From positions 1 to 34,337 of the forward strand of contig NZ_WJBG01000249.1 of the NCBI RefSeq assembly GCF_009709555.1: a stretch of 34,337 nt of DNA. The letters run 5' to 3'. Positions within the stretch are counted from its first letter, which is position 1, and every line of letters begins with the position of its first letter. The notes under the pieces were generated by a model. That model had not been told where the DNA came from and ran no database searches. It was given only the letters and a program-made list of their open reading frames with translations. The position numbers were made by a program, and so were the translations under genes. The stretch is from Streptomyces blattellae. GTDB lineage: Bacteria; Actinomycetota; Actinomycetes; Streptomycetales; Streptomycetaceae. Shown here one piece after another: positions 21,628-30,390 of this stretch.

Positions 21628-23730
21628 ATGCGGTGGTTTGTGGGATGGAGCAGCACCGCCGCGGGTGCCGTCGAGCCCGGATCGGCCGGAGCGACCGGTT
21701 ACGACGGCGAGAGCCTGCACCCGGTGGGCTCCCAACTCCTGTGGGGCGACCCCGATCCGCTGTGGGCGGTCGGCGACTGGCGCCCGGACGAGGTGCGGGT
21801 GGTGAAGGCCGACCCGCAGACCCGGATCGCGGTGCTCGGCACCTGCGGTGCGACGGACGAGGAGCTGCGGGTCGGGCTGTTCGCCGCGCGCGGAGGGGCA
21901 CTTCGGCATCTGACCGCCTGGCCCGGCAGCTATACGGCCGTCGTCCAGGTCGGGCGGCGGATCACCGTCTGCGGTGATCTGGCGGGCGCCAGGCCCGTGT
22001 TCTACACGCCCTGGGCGGGCGGTACGGCGTATGCGACGGCCGCACTGCCGCTGGCCGATCTCATCGAGGCCAATCTCGACTTCGGGCACCTGGCGGCGCT
22101 GTTGGCGGCCCCTGATGTGCCGGCCGCCCTGCACGACTCCACCCCTTATGACGGCGTACGGCGCATTCCGCCGGGGCATGCGCTGATCCTGCGCACCGGG
22201 GCGCGCGAGATCGCCGGGTACGAGCCGGTCGCCTCCCTCGCCGTCGCCGCGCCCTCGGCCGACCCGGACCACGCGGTCGACGCGGTGCGCGACGCGCTCA
22301 TCGAGGCCGTACGCGCGCGTCTGTCCGCGCCCCGGCATGTGCCCGGCGCCGACATAGACCCCGGGCCGGTGCCCGGGATGGGGCCTGCCGAACGGCGTGC
22401 CGCGCGCGGGATGCCGGTTCCGGGGATCGGGGCGGACCTGTCAGGGGGGCCCGCGTCGGGGACGCTGGCGCTGCTCGCCGCCGGGCTGCCGGGGATGCCG
22501 GGGACCGTGCTCGGGCACGGCACGGGGGCGGGGGAGCGGCTGCTGGCCGTGACCTTCAACGACCTGACGGTGGGCGGCCGGGAGGCCGAGCTGGAGCGGG
22601 CGGGGGCGCTGGCGGCGAATCCCCGGCTGCACCATGTGGTGGTGACCGGGGGCGAGGAGACGCTTCCGTACGCCGATCTGGACGGGCCGTTGACGGACGA
22701 GCCGGGTCCCTGCCTGGTCACGGCGGCCCGGCATCGCGCGCGGCTCGCCGCCGGCAGCGCGGACCACTTCACCGGGCACGGCGCCCGGCAGGTCCTGGAC
22801 GCGCACCCTGCGCGCCTCGCCGATCTGCTGATGGACCGCAAACGGCGGCATCTGGTGCGGCCGGTGGCCGCGCTGGCGAAGGCGGACGGGGGGTCCGTAC
22901 TGGTCCCCGCGCGCGTGTACGGCGCCGCCCGGCGGCTGGCGCGTACGCCGTACCGGGCGGGGCTGGAGAGCCTCGCCGAGCGTCTGCTGCGTCGGCGCTT
23001 CGACGAACCCGGAGGTGCCGTGGGGGCGTCCCTCGCCGCGCTCACCTGGGGCAGACCGGGGCCCGCCGCCCGGTGGCTGACCGGTGAGGCGCTCGCTGAA
23101 GTATCGGTTCTCCTGCAGGGGGCGACGAATCGCTCGGGCGTCGGGCCCGGGCAGCGGCCCGGTGACTACCGCGCGCGTGCCGCGCTCGCCCGTCAGGCCA
23201 CGGACCTGCGGGTCCTGGAACAGGCCGCCGAGATCCGCTTCCAGCGCCTCCACGCGCCGTTCCTCGACAACCAGGTCGTCCGAGCCTGCCGCGCACTTCC
23301 CGAGGCACTACGGGTACGCCCCGGCGCGCGCGCCGCGATTCTCCGTACGGTGCTGGAGGGCGCGGGCGTCACGGATCTCCCGCCGGGGTGGGGCGCCCCC
23401 TCGCACGCCTCCTCTGCCGCCGCCGCCCGCATGGGGCTGCGGGTCTCCGCGGAGACCCTGATGTCCCTCTTCGGCACGCCTCTCCTCGCCGAGGCCGGTC
23501 TCGTGGAAGCCCGCGTCGTCCGCAAGGCCATCCGCGCGGCGGCCGAGGGTGAGCCGTTGCCCCTGGACGGCCTGGCCGACCTGGTCTCCCTGGAACTGTG
23601 GCTCCGCCGCCTGCTCGCCCGAAGGGGAACCTGCTGGACCGGAACCCCGGCACGCACCCGCGCGGTACCGGCCGGCATCGCGCCCCAGGGGCGGGCGCTG
23701 GGGGCTGGGGCTGCGGCTCGGCGGGGGTGA
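21628..23730 (+). CDS. Asparagine-synthase-like protein with degenerate PP-loop
   Basis: A 700-residue protein with the two-domain plan of AsnB and lasso-peptide cyclases. The N-terminal half is Ntn-hydrolase-like (LTAWPGSYTAVVQVG, ITVCGDLAGARPVFYT, ATAALPLADLI) but begins MRWFVG, without the Cys2 needed for glutaminase activity. The synthetase half starts at DLSGGPASGTLALLAAG (S272); canonical SGGxDS has become SGGPAS, so the PP-loop aspartate is alanine. Later parts keep family features (RFQRLHAPFLDNQVVRACRAL). ATG 21628 has GGAGG 5 bases upstream; an earlier in-frame ATG at 21574 does not. From position it matches a conserved Streptomyces gene beside the sporulation regulator. Its reaction, if any, is unknown, and no precursor peptide gene was seen nearby. 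Confidence 0.78.
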   Translation: MRWFVGWSSTAAGAVEPGSAGATGYDGESLHPVGSQLLWGDPDPLWAVGDWRPDEVRVVKADPQTRIAVLGTCGATDEELRVGLFAARGGALRHLTAWPGSYTAVVQVGRRITVCGDLAGARPVFYTPWAGGTAYATAALPLADLIEANLDFGHLAALLAAPDVPAALHDSTPYDGVRRIPPGHALILRTGAREIAGYEPVASLAVAAPSADPDHAVDAVRDALIEAVRARLSAPRHVPGADIDPGPVPGMGPAERRAARGMPVPGIGADLSGGPASGTLALLAAGLPGMPGTVLGHGTGAGERLLAVTFNDLTVGGREAELERAGALAANPRLHHVVVTGGEETLPYADLDGPLTDEPGPCLVTAARHRARLAAGSADHFTGHGARQVLDAHPARLADLLMDRKRRHLVRPVAALAKADGGSVLVPARVYGAARRLARTPYRAGLESLAERLLRRRFDEPGGAVGASLAALTWGRPGPAARWLTGEALAEVSVLLQGATNRSGVGPGQRPGDYRARAALARQATDLRVLEQAAEIRFQRLHAPFLDNQVVRACRALPEALRVRPGARAAILRTVLEGAGVTDLPPGWGAPSHASSAAAARMGLRVSAETLMSLFGTPLLAEAGLVEARVVRKAIRAAAEGEPLPLDGLADLVSLELWLRRLLARRGTCWTGTPARTRAVPAGIAPQGRALGAGAAARRG

Positions 23731-24515
23731 GCGGGCCTCCGGCGGGGAGCGGGGGTGCGGGAGCGCCTTCCGGCGGGGGCGCGGGGTGGGGGTGGGGGTG
23801 TACGGCCGCCGGTCGCATTCGCCCATGGCAGCGCGTGCAGCGCTCCGTACGGGGCTGCTCCGGGGTGCCTTCCGGCGGGGGTGCGGGTGACCTCTTCGGG
23901 GAGCGGGGGTGCCTCCCGGCGGGAGGCGCGGGCTGGTGGGGGCGCGCGTAGCGCCTTGGGTTCGTGGTGGAGGCGGGGCCGCGGCGGGGGTGTCCGTCCT
24001 CGGAACGTCGCGGCTCGGTCCCTCGGCCGGTTGCCCCGCGTTGACGCGACAACCGCTGCGGGCGGGCACCCCCACCACGTCGGCGGGCACCACCACGTCC
24101 TCTTCCCCCCCGTTCGCGACCGCGGGTCCGCGTGGGCGCATGTGCGGCACCCTGGGTCGTCCGGCCGGCCGTGTGGCGACTGGGAGTGCGTGGGCTCATC
24201 GGCGGTACGCCGGGTGGCCGCGTAGGCGGTTGCGGGTGCGTGGCGGCATACGCGGCACGCCGCGCAGTCGTGCCGTCAGGCTGCGGGCGGTCCTGTGTCT
24301 GGGGGCGGCGCCCGCCTGGCAGGCGGTGAAATGGCCCGCCCGGCTGCGGGCAGTCGTGCCGCCTGGGGCGGCACGGGTGGGCGCAGGCGGCAACCCGTCA
24401 GCGCCGGGCTGCGCGACCCACCAGATCTGCATGACGTGGATGCGCGCATACGACGCCAACGCCCTGGCCGGCACCGCACGAACCCCGTTCGGGCCGGCAG
24501 CAGAGTCTTCGACGA
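23731..24515. other. GC-skewed intergenic region without supported gene
   Basis: Holds repeated CCTTCCGGCGGGGGTGCGG-type and GGGAGCGGGGGTGC units (about 23738-23935), a stretch of ordinary but frame-poor sequence, and a copy of the dispersed hairpin element at its end. Long frames here are low-complexity shadows. Confidence 0.55.
24339..24395. repeat. Dispersed intergenic hairpin element, copy 3
   Basis: Has GGCTGCGGGCAGTCGTGCCG and the perfect hairpin CGTGCCGCC-TGG-GGCGGCACG, then GGGTGGGCGCAGGCGGCA. A partial related piece (GCAGTCGTGCCG, GGCTGCGGGC) lies at 24265-24290. Confidence 0.85.
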
Positions 24516-25088
24516 TTGACCCCGAGCGCCGCCGCCGACCGGTACGGAGTGGCGGACGCCCGGGCGTTCGTCCTGATGCTGCGGGCCCACACGGCTCCGG
24601 AGGCGCACGATGGCGCACGCGCGCGGGAGCTGTGCGAGGCGACCCGCGCGGAGACCGAGCACGGCACACCGCCGCCTCAGTTCACGGTGGCGCAGAACGC
24701 GCTCGACGCGCTGGTCACGGCCGCCGAGTCCGGCCCGCAGCACGGACTGCCGATCCTCGCGGACACGCTGGGCGAGGCGGTGGGCCGGCGGTGCGCCGAA
24801 TGGAGCACGGCAGAACTCGTCGAAGCGCGGCGCGGTTCGTGTCCGAGCTCGGCGACCACGCCCGCGCCGTCCGCCTGCTCGCTGCCTCAGAGGACTGGCG
24901 GGAGGGCCACCCCCGCCCCCTGCCGGGCCGCACGATGGCCGAGCGGACCGAGGCCGCCGCTCGCCTCCGCCCTGGACGCCGGCCGGTACGCCGCCGAGCG
25001 CGCCCGGGGTGCCGCCCTCACCCCTCGTGATGTGCAGAACGAACTCGCCGAAACGGTGCGCAGCCACCCGGCCGGGCAGGCGCCGTGA
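24516..25088 (+). pseudogene. Frameshifted C-terminal remnant of a large (helical-repeat) regulator
   Basis: Coding character is continuous only if two frame changes are allowed. Frame 1 from about 24516 gives ARAFVLMLRAHTAPEAHDGA and ends sensibly near AEWSTAELVEA (about 24830). The next ~130 bases make sense in another frame (RFVSELGDHARAVRLLAAS then MAERTEAAARL). The first frame resumes at about 24965 with ALDAGRYAAERARGAALTPR and DVQNELAETV. This tail, ending in a helix plus ALTPxDV, is the usual C-terminus of LuxR/AfsR-like ATP-binding regulators with helical repeats. The N-terminal bulk is missing and TTG 24516 has no ribosome site. Sequencing error could explain the shifts but not the missing front. 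Confidence 0.55.
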
Positions 25089-25091
25089 GCC

Positions 25092-27155
25092 CTACGCGCA
25101 GGCGAACTTCGACTCCGCCCAGTCCGCGAGCATGAGGTTGTCGAAGTGGCTGTGCGGCTCGACCACCAGGCGTACGGTCTTGTGCCCGGTGAGGTCGACA
25201 TGGACCGGGATCGCATGGTCGCCGCCCTTGATCAGACCGGACCTCCACAGCTGGACCCCGTCGGCGTGGACGGAGAAGTAGACCTTGCCGAGTCCCAGCG
25301 CCAGGTCGTCGACGCCGACCTGTGCGTCGTAGGACGTGCACTCACGGTTGAGGTCGATGGTGACGGAGGACCTGCCGTGCACGGTCACGCCGTGTGCGTA
25401 CTGCCTGTCGGCGATCGAGATGCCGTACCGCTGCCACACCCAACTGCTCTCGGCGAGCCGCATCTCCGGCTTGGTGCCGTCGCCGCTGACGTCGTACGCC
25501 AGCTCGCTCCACTGGTAGTCGGCTGGAGGGGGAGGGGGTTTCGGCGTCGGGGTGGGCGCGGGCTCGGGCTCGGGCTTGGGTGTCGGGCTCGGGGTGGGCT
25601 TCGGTGAGGGTGTCGGCGTCGGCGTCGGCGTCGGCGTGGGTGTGGGAGTCGGCGTCGGCGTCGGGGTGGGGGTCGGCTCGAACGCGATCACCGGGGGATT
25701 CGGCGCGGGTTCCCGTTTCGAGGGGGCCGGTGTCTCCTCCACGGGCTGTATCGCCGGCGAGGACACGGGAGGCCTGGCCACCGGCTTGTTGGCCGGCTCA
25801 TCGTCGCCGACCAGCGCGAGCGCCACCGCGGCGACGGCCACCGCGACCACACCGGCCGCGACGCCGGCCTTGACCGGCGCACCCAGCCCTTCGGAGGCCG
25901 CCGCACCGCCGCCGGCCCCTGCCCCGCCGGACGAACTGCCGCTCGCCGCCGCGGCCGCACCGGCGGCACCCGCCGCGCCCGCTCCGGTGCCCCCGGCGAT
26001 GAGCGCGGCCGCCTTGGCGTACCCGGCGGCGCCGAACCAGCCGATCACCGCGACCGGTACGACGGCGGGGATACCGCCGGCGACTTCCTTGATCTGGCCC
26101 GCGGCCAGCCGGCACTTGGCGCATTCCTCCAGGTGCTTGCGCAAGCCCCGTTCGGCCCGGGTGCGCAGGCCGCCGCGGGCGTAGGCGCCGAGCCGGTCGG
26201 CGTAGCGGGCGCACTCCTCGTCGGCGGCGAGGGTGGCGCTGACGTGGGCCTGGAGGTAGGCCTGCTTGAGGCCCTCGCGGGCGCGGCTGGCGAGCACGCG
26301 CGTGCCGTTGGCGTCCAGCCCGAAGAGGGTGGCGACCTCGCTCGGCGACTCGTCCTCGACCTCGGTGTGCCACAGCACGGCCTGCCACCGCTCCGGCAGC
26401 GACCGGAAGGCCTGCATCGCCAGGGACTGCTCGGCCTCGTGCATCGCACGCACATCGGCGCCCAGGTCGAGGCCCGCCCCGAAGGAGCCGATGGATGCGG
26501 TGTCGGACACCTCGGAGACCCGCGTGGCCTCGGCGGCGAACACCGCGAAGTCGTCGACCAGTTGCTCGCGCTTCGCGGACTTCGTCCAGTTCGCGGCGAC
26601 CCGGCGGACGGAGGTGAGCAGATACGCGCGTATGGCGTGCTCGGGGCCGGAGCCGCCGCGCACCGCCTGGAGCATGCGGGCGAAGACCTCGGCGGTGAGG
26701 TCGTCCGCGGTGTGGGCGTCCCGGCAGCAGGTGCGCGCGTACCGGCGCACGGCGTCCGCATGGCGCCGGTACAGCTCCTCGTACGCCGTGTCGTCGCCCG
26801 AGCGCATCCGCTCGATCAGGTCGGCGTCGGACGGCGGCAGCTCGATCGGCGGCGGCAGGACGCTGTCCTCACGCCACCCGTCCTCACGCCAGTCGCGCTG
26901 CGCCGGAACACTCCCTTCCGCCGCACCCCCGACCGATGCCCCATCCGCCCGGCCACCTTGCTCCGGTACCGGGGGCACTTCCGCCCGGCCACCTTGCTCC
27001 GGTACCGGCGGCACATCCGCCAGCCCCCGCCCCCCTTGGCCCGGCACCGGCGGTACATCCACCCGCCCGCCCTGGCTCGGCACCTGCGGCGACGTCAGCC
27101 CACCGGGCTCCGCCTCGCCGTCACCGAGTGACTCGTCCCGCCCGTCAACGCTCAT
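25092..27155 (-). CDS. ECF sigma factor fused to zinc-finger anti-sigma, membrane and NPCBM domains
   Basis: A 687-residue one-protein signalling device. After a proline/glycine repeat region (PPVPEQGGRA units, ~15-75), sigma region 2 lies near 115-185 (DTAYEELYRRHADAVRRYAR, TADDLTAEVFARML) and region 4 near 245-290 (LPERWQAVLWHTEVEDESPS, VATLFGLDANGTRVLASRAR). A zinc anti-sigma motif, HLEECAKC, is near residue 330. Hydrophobic segments follow, including AGVAAGVVAVAVAAVALALV, then a Pro-Thr repeat wall-spanning linker (PTPTPTPT) and a C-terminal NPCBM-type sugar-binding domain with HGVTVHGRSSVTIDLN, VGVDDLALG and VEPHSHFDNLMLADWAESKF. This layout matches the ECF52 group known from actinobacteria. 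ATG 27155 begins the repeat region; 27251 is an in-frame alternative. Confidence 0.85.
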   Translation of the reverse strand: MSVDGRDESLGDGEAEPGGLTSPQVPSQGGRVDVPPVPGQGGRGLADVPPVPEQGGRAEVPPVPEQGGRADGASVGGAAEGSVPAQRDWREDGWREDSVLPPPIELPPSDADLIERMRSGDDTAYEELYRRHADAVRRYARTCCRDAHTADDLTAEVFARMLQAVRGGSGPEHAIRAYLLTSVRRVAANWTKSAKREQLVDDFAVFAAEATRVSEVSDTASIGSFGAGLDLGADVRAMHEAEQSLAMQAFRSLPERWQAVLWHTEVEDESPSEVATLFGLDANGTRVLASRAREGLKQAYLQAHVSATLAADEECARYADRLGAYARGGLRTRAERGLRKHLEECAKCRLAAGQIKEVAGGIPAVVPVAVIGWFGAAGYAKAAALIAGGTGAGAAGAAGAAAAASGSSSGGAGAGGGAAASEGLGAPVKAGVAAGVVAVAVAAVALALVGDDEPANKPVARPPVSSPAIQPVEETPAPSKREPAPNPPVIAFEPTPTPTPTPTPTPTPTPTPTPTPSPKPTPSPTPKPEPEPAPTPTPKPPPPPADYQWSELAYDVSGDGTKPEMRLAESSWVWQRYGISIADRQYAHGVTVHGRSSVTIDLNRECTSYDAQVGVDDLALGLGKVYFSVHADGVQLWRSGLIKGGDHAIPVHVDLTGHKTVRLVVEPHSHFDNLMLADWAESKFACA

Positions 27156-27662
27156 CGCGGAAAGCCCCCGCCGCCTGCCCAACCAGCCCCGAACAGGGGC
27201 CAGGGTGCCATATTGGCTTTTGTTCAGGACCCAGCGGTACGGCCCATCCACTCGTCCGTGGCGACTTGCCGCGCGGTAGTACTAGCCGTCACCCAAACGG
27301 GGAAGCCTCAACGAACGTTCTGCCGCACAGGAGTTGAACACCACGACCGAAATGCGCGCTACGTCCTGGCCCCCGTCGTCGGCGACGACCTGGCTCCGGC
27401 AGATCACGTGGCCCTGCCCATGGCACCTCGGCAGCGCCACGCCCCGTAGCCCTCCGAGCAGGGGCAGCACTCCACCCCCGCCCGGCGTCACGTCATCGAC
27501 CAGGCCACCAGACCGCCCGCGGTCACATCATCGACCAGGCGACCAGGCGACCAGGCGACCAGGCGACCAGGCGACCAGGCGACCAGGCGACCAGGCGACC
27601 AAGCCACAACGAAGCAAGCCGCCACCCCACCAGGCCACCACTCCACCCAGCGGCACTCACGC
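27156..27662. other. Intergenic region upstream of the ECF gene, with an 8-bp repeat
   Basis: Contains the ECF-gene leader, an 8-bp palindrome GAACGTTC near 27311-27318, and a simple repeat at 27533-27600. No supported gene; the short frames across it have no coding bias. Confidence 0.55.
27533..27600. repeat. Eight copies of GACCAGGC
   Basis: Perfect 8-bp tandem units start at 27533, 27541, 27549, 27557, 27565, 27573, 27581 and 27589, followed by GACC. Related but interrupted GACCAGGCCACCAG pieces lie on both sides. It ends about 65 bases beyond the atrA stop. Confidence 0.95.
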
Positions 27663-28418
27663 TCACACCGGCCGCGACCGCAGCCCCTCCAGCAGAATCT
27701 CCAGCAGCCGCGCCGAGGCCGCCGCCTGCTGCGCCGCGTCCGGCAGCGAGGGCGCCGCCGTCGCGATCACCAGCAGTACGTCCGACACCGAGACATCGGC
27801 CCGCAGCTCGCCCGCCGCACGCGCCCGCTCCACAAGCTGCCCCACGACATCGAGCAGCGCCGCCGCGCCCGCGTCGTCCGCGGGGTCCGACGAGGTCCCC
27901 TCAGGGACCAGCCGCAACTCTCCCGCCCCCGGCTGGGCGCGCTGCTGCGGCACCCGGGCCTCGTCGAGGCCGGAGGGGTCGTCGGCGACCCCGACCCGCA
28001 GCACCTGCGGCGGCAGCAGCCGCCCGGCACCGGACGCCACCGACGTCCGCAGGAAGCGCGACAGAGCCGACCAGGGCTCGTCCTCCTGGCCGAGCGCGGC
28101 CCGTGCCTGGTCGGTCAGCCGGGAGGTCTCCTCCTCGGCTATCCGCCGCACCAGGACGTCCTTGCTCGGGAAGCGCCGGTACACCGTGCCGACACCGACC
28201 CGGGCGCGTCGCGCCACGTCCTCCATCGGAGCGCCGTACCCCAGCTCGCCGAAGACCTCGCGCGCCGCACGCAGTACGTGCTCCAGATTGCGCTGTGCGT
28301 CCACGCGCAGCGGTGTCGACCGCCCTCCACCCGCGCGTCCGTTGCCCGCCGTCATGCCGACCGGACCGCTGGACGCGATGGCAGACGCAGACGACCAATG
28401 ATTGTCCTGAATATGCAT
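27663..28418 (-). CDS. atrA: TetR-family regulator AtrA
   Basis: A 251-residue TetR regulator. A ~40-residue N-terminal leader (MHIQDNHWSSASAIAS, TAGNGRAGGGRSTPLR) is followed by the DNA-binding domain RNLEHVLRAAREVFGELGYG, MEDVARRARVGVGTVYRRFP and SKDVLVRRIAEEE (residues ~43-92). The C-terminal ligand-binding half ends in ASARLLEILLEGLRSRPV. Both the leader and the position opposite a type II NADH dehydrogenase match AtrA (SCO4118) of S. coelicolor, known to activate actII-ORF4 and other antibiotic and N-acetylglucosamine genes. A GGGGGA site lies 7 bases before ATG 28418. It is divergent from the dehydrogenase with a 377-base gap. Confidence 0.85.
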   Translation of the reverse strand: MHIQDNHWSSASAIASSGPVGMTAGNGRAGGGRSTPLRVDAQRNLEHVLRAAREVFGELGYGAPMEDVARRARVGVGTVYRRFPSKDVLVRRIAEEETSRLTDQARAALGQEDEPWSALSRFLRTSVASGAGRLLPPQVLRVGVADDPSGLDEARVPQQRAQPGAGELRLVPEGTSSDPADDAGAAALLDVVGQLVERARAAGELRADVSVSDVLLVIATAAPSLPDAAQQAAASARLLEILLEGLRSRPV

Positions 28419-28795
28419 ACGTGTTCCCCCGGTAATGACGTCTCCCCCCGGAGACTCTCCCCGCCCTCTGGACGCCGGGGCGTTGGGAACAAACCCGGAT
28501 CACGGGCCACCCTCTGAGCCGGCCCGAAGGCGTATCCCCCTACACCCCGTCGCCACACGAACATAGTTGAGCGGGAGTCAATTCAGAAGGGGCAGGTTCC
28601 GGAGGGAGCGCTCCCCGATCGGAGTACGGGTCGGATACGTCCTGATTCCGCCCCTGCCCCCAGCCCGGCGCACACCCGCTGACCTGCGAAGTCCTCTCGC
28701 ACTCCGACAATTCGGCCAACTGAGGGCGCCCCCGGCGCCCGGTCACACAAATTGCCGAGCCTGTGGACAAACTCAAGCGCCGGGTGCGTCATGGG
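28419..28795. other. atrA / NADH dehydrogenase divergent intergenic region
   Basis: Contains the 12-bp perfect palindrome GGGAGCGCTCCC (28604-28615) and a C/G-run hairpin near 28440-28480 (CCCCCCGGAG, CTCTGG). No confident promoter hexamers and no gene are seen. An upstream GTG at 28763 could start the dehydrogenase but has no ribosome site. Confidence 0.5.
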
Positions 28796-30175
28796 ATGGT
28801 GAAGGAACGTGCGCGCATTCTCGTTGTCGGCGGTGGCTACGTCGGGATGTACACGGCCCTGCGCCTCCAACGGAAGCTGAAACGGGAACTGAGGCAGGGC
28901 GACGCCAAGATCACCGTCGTCACCCCGGACCCGTACATGACCTACCAGCCGTTCCTCCCCGAAGCCGCCGCCGGCAACATCTCCCCCCGCCACGTCGTCG
29001 TGCCGCTGCGCCGCGTCCTCGACCAGTGCCACGTCATCATCGGCGAGGCCACGGCCATCGACCACGCCAAACGCACCGCGACGCTCACCACCCTCGCCAC
29101 CGAGGAGGAGGGCACGGGCGCGCGGCAGCTGTCGTACGACGAACTGGTCCTCGCGCCCGGCTCGATCTCGCGCACGCTCCCCATCCCCGGCCTCGCCGAC
29201 CACGGCATCGGATTCAAGACCGTCGAGGAAGCCATCGGCCTGCGCAACCACGTCATCGAGCAGATGGACATCGCCTCCTCCACCCGCGACCCCGCGATCC
29301 GCGACGCGGCGCTCACCTTCGTCTTCGTAGGGGGCGGTTACGCCGGAGTCGAGGCGCTCGGCGAGCTGGAGGACATGGCCCGCTATGCCGCGCGGTACTA
29401 CCACAACATCAAGCCCGAGGACATGAAGTGGATCCTCATCGAGGCCTCGGACCGCATCCTGCCCGAGGTGGGCGAGGAGATGGGCCGCTACACCGTCACC
29501 CAGCTGCGCCGCCGCAACATCCAGGTGCTGCTGCAGACCCGCCTCGAATCCTGCGCGGACCGGATCGCCGTACTCAGCGACGGACAGCGCTTCCCGACCC
29601 GTACGGTCGTCTGGACGGCCGGCGTCAAACCCCACCCGATCCTCGCCGCCACCGACCTCCCCCTCAACGGCCGCGGACGCCTGAAAGCCACCGCCGAGCT
29701 GACGATCGCGGGCACCACGCACGCGTGGGCAGCGGGAGACGCCGCCGCCGTCCCCGACGTCACCGCGGGCGAACCCGGCCGGGAATGCGCCCCCAACGCC
29801 CAGCACGCCCTGCGCCAGGCCAAGGTTCTCGGCGACAACATCGTGCACTCACTGCGCGGCGAGCCGCTGGAGACGTACGCGCACTCATATGCGGGCTCGG
29901 TCGCCTCCCTGGGACTGCACAAAGGCGTCGCACAGGTCTACGGACGCAAGCTGAAGGGCTACCCTGCCTGGTTCATGCACCGCGTCTACCACCTCAGCAG
30001 GGTGCCGACCGTCAACCGCAAGGCCCGCGTACTGGCCGAGTGGACGCTGTCGGGGCTCTTCAAGCGGGAGATCGTCTCCCTCGGTTCGCTCGAACACCCC
30101 CGAGCGGAGTTCGAACTCGCGGCCGGTGGAAAGTCATCAGGAAAACCCTCGGACGACCCGAAGGGGTCGACCTGA
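28796..30175 (+). CDS. Type II NADH dehydrogenase
   Basis: A 459-residue non-pumping respiratory flavoprotein that passes electrons from NADH to menaquinone at the inner face of the membrane. The FAD-binding motif is ILVVGGGYVGMYTALR (8-23), the second dinucleotide motif TFVFVGGGYAGVEALGE lies near residue 180, the quinone-region MTYQPFLPEAAAGN segment near 50, and AWAAGDAAAVPDV near 315 completes FAD binding. The C-terminal amphipathic region (LAEWTLSGLFKREIVSLGS) would anchor it to the membrane. ATG 28796 gives the compact N-terminus MVKERARILVVGGG; GTG 28763 is an in-frame alternative. It is followed 215 bases later by a signalling phosphatase on the same strand. Confidence 0.9.
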   Translation: MVKERARILVVGGGYVGMYTALRLQRKLKRELRQGDAKITVVTPDPYMTYQPFLPEAAAGNISPRHVVVPLRRVLDQCHVIIGEATAIDHAKRTATLTTLATEEEGTGARQLSYDELVLAPGSISRTLPIPGLADHGIGFKTVEEAIGLRNHVIEQMDIASSTRDPAIRDAALTFVFVGGGYAGVEALGELEDMARYAARYYHNIKPEDMKWILIEASDRILPEVGEEMGRYTVTQLRRRNIQVLLQTRLESCADRIAVLSDGQRFPTRTVVWTAGVKPHPILAATDLPLNGRGRLKATAELTIAGTTHAWAAGDAAAVPDVTAGEPGRECAPNAQHALRQAKVLGDNIVHSLRGEPLETYAHSYAGSVASLGLHKGVAQVYGRKLKGYPAWFMHRVYHLSRVPTVNRKARVLAEWTLSGLFKREIVSLGSLEHPRAEFELAAGGKSSGKPSDDPKGST

Positions 30176-30390
30176 CCGAACCCGGGAACTCCACCGCCGG
30201 GCCCGGCGTCTGACGGATGTCGGCCCGGCCGGCCACCCTGCCAGACTGGTCACCGCTCCCACGGACGGGCACCTGCTCGCCCTTCGAACCCACGAGGCTC
30301 ACCCACAGTGCTGCAACCCCGGGGTGCCACCCCCCAGACCCCCGGCCGGGTCCGGAGCTGGCCGAAGACGACTACACGAGGCAAGGATTC

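Noticed and set aside
21628..23730. Lasso-peptide biosynthetic cluster
   Set aside because: No B1/transglutaminase-like protease, precursor peptide or exporter next to the gene, and the PP-loop is broken.
23909..25030. 373-residue plus-strand ORF
   Set aside because: Mostly low-complexity Arg/Gly; only its last part matches the regulator remnant, already described as frameshifted.
28583..29848. 421-residue minus-strand ORF over the NADH dehydrogenase
   Set aside because: Shadow of a gene with clear FAD and NAD motifs on the other strand.
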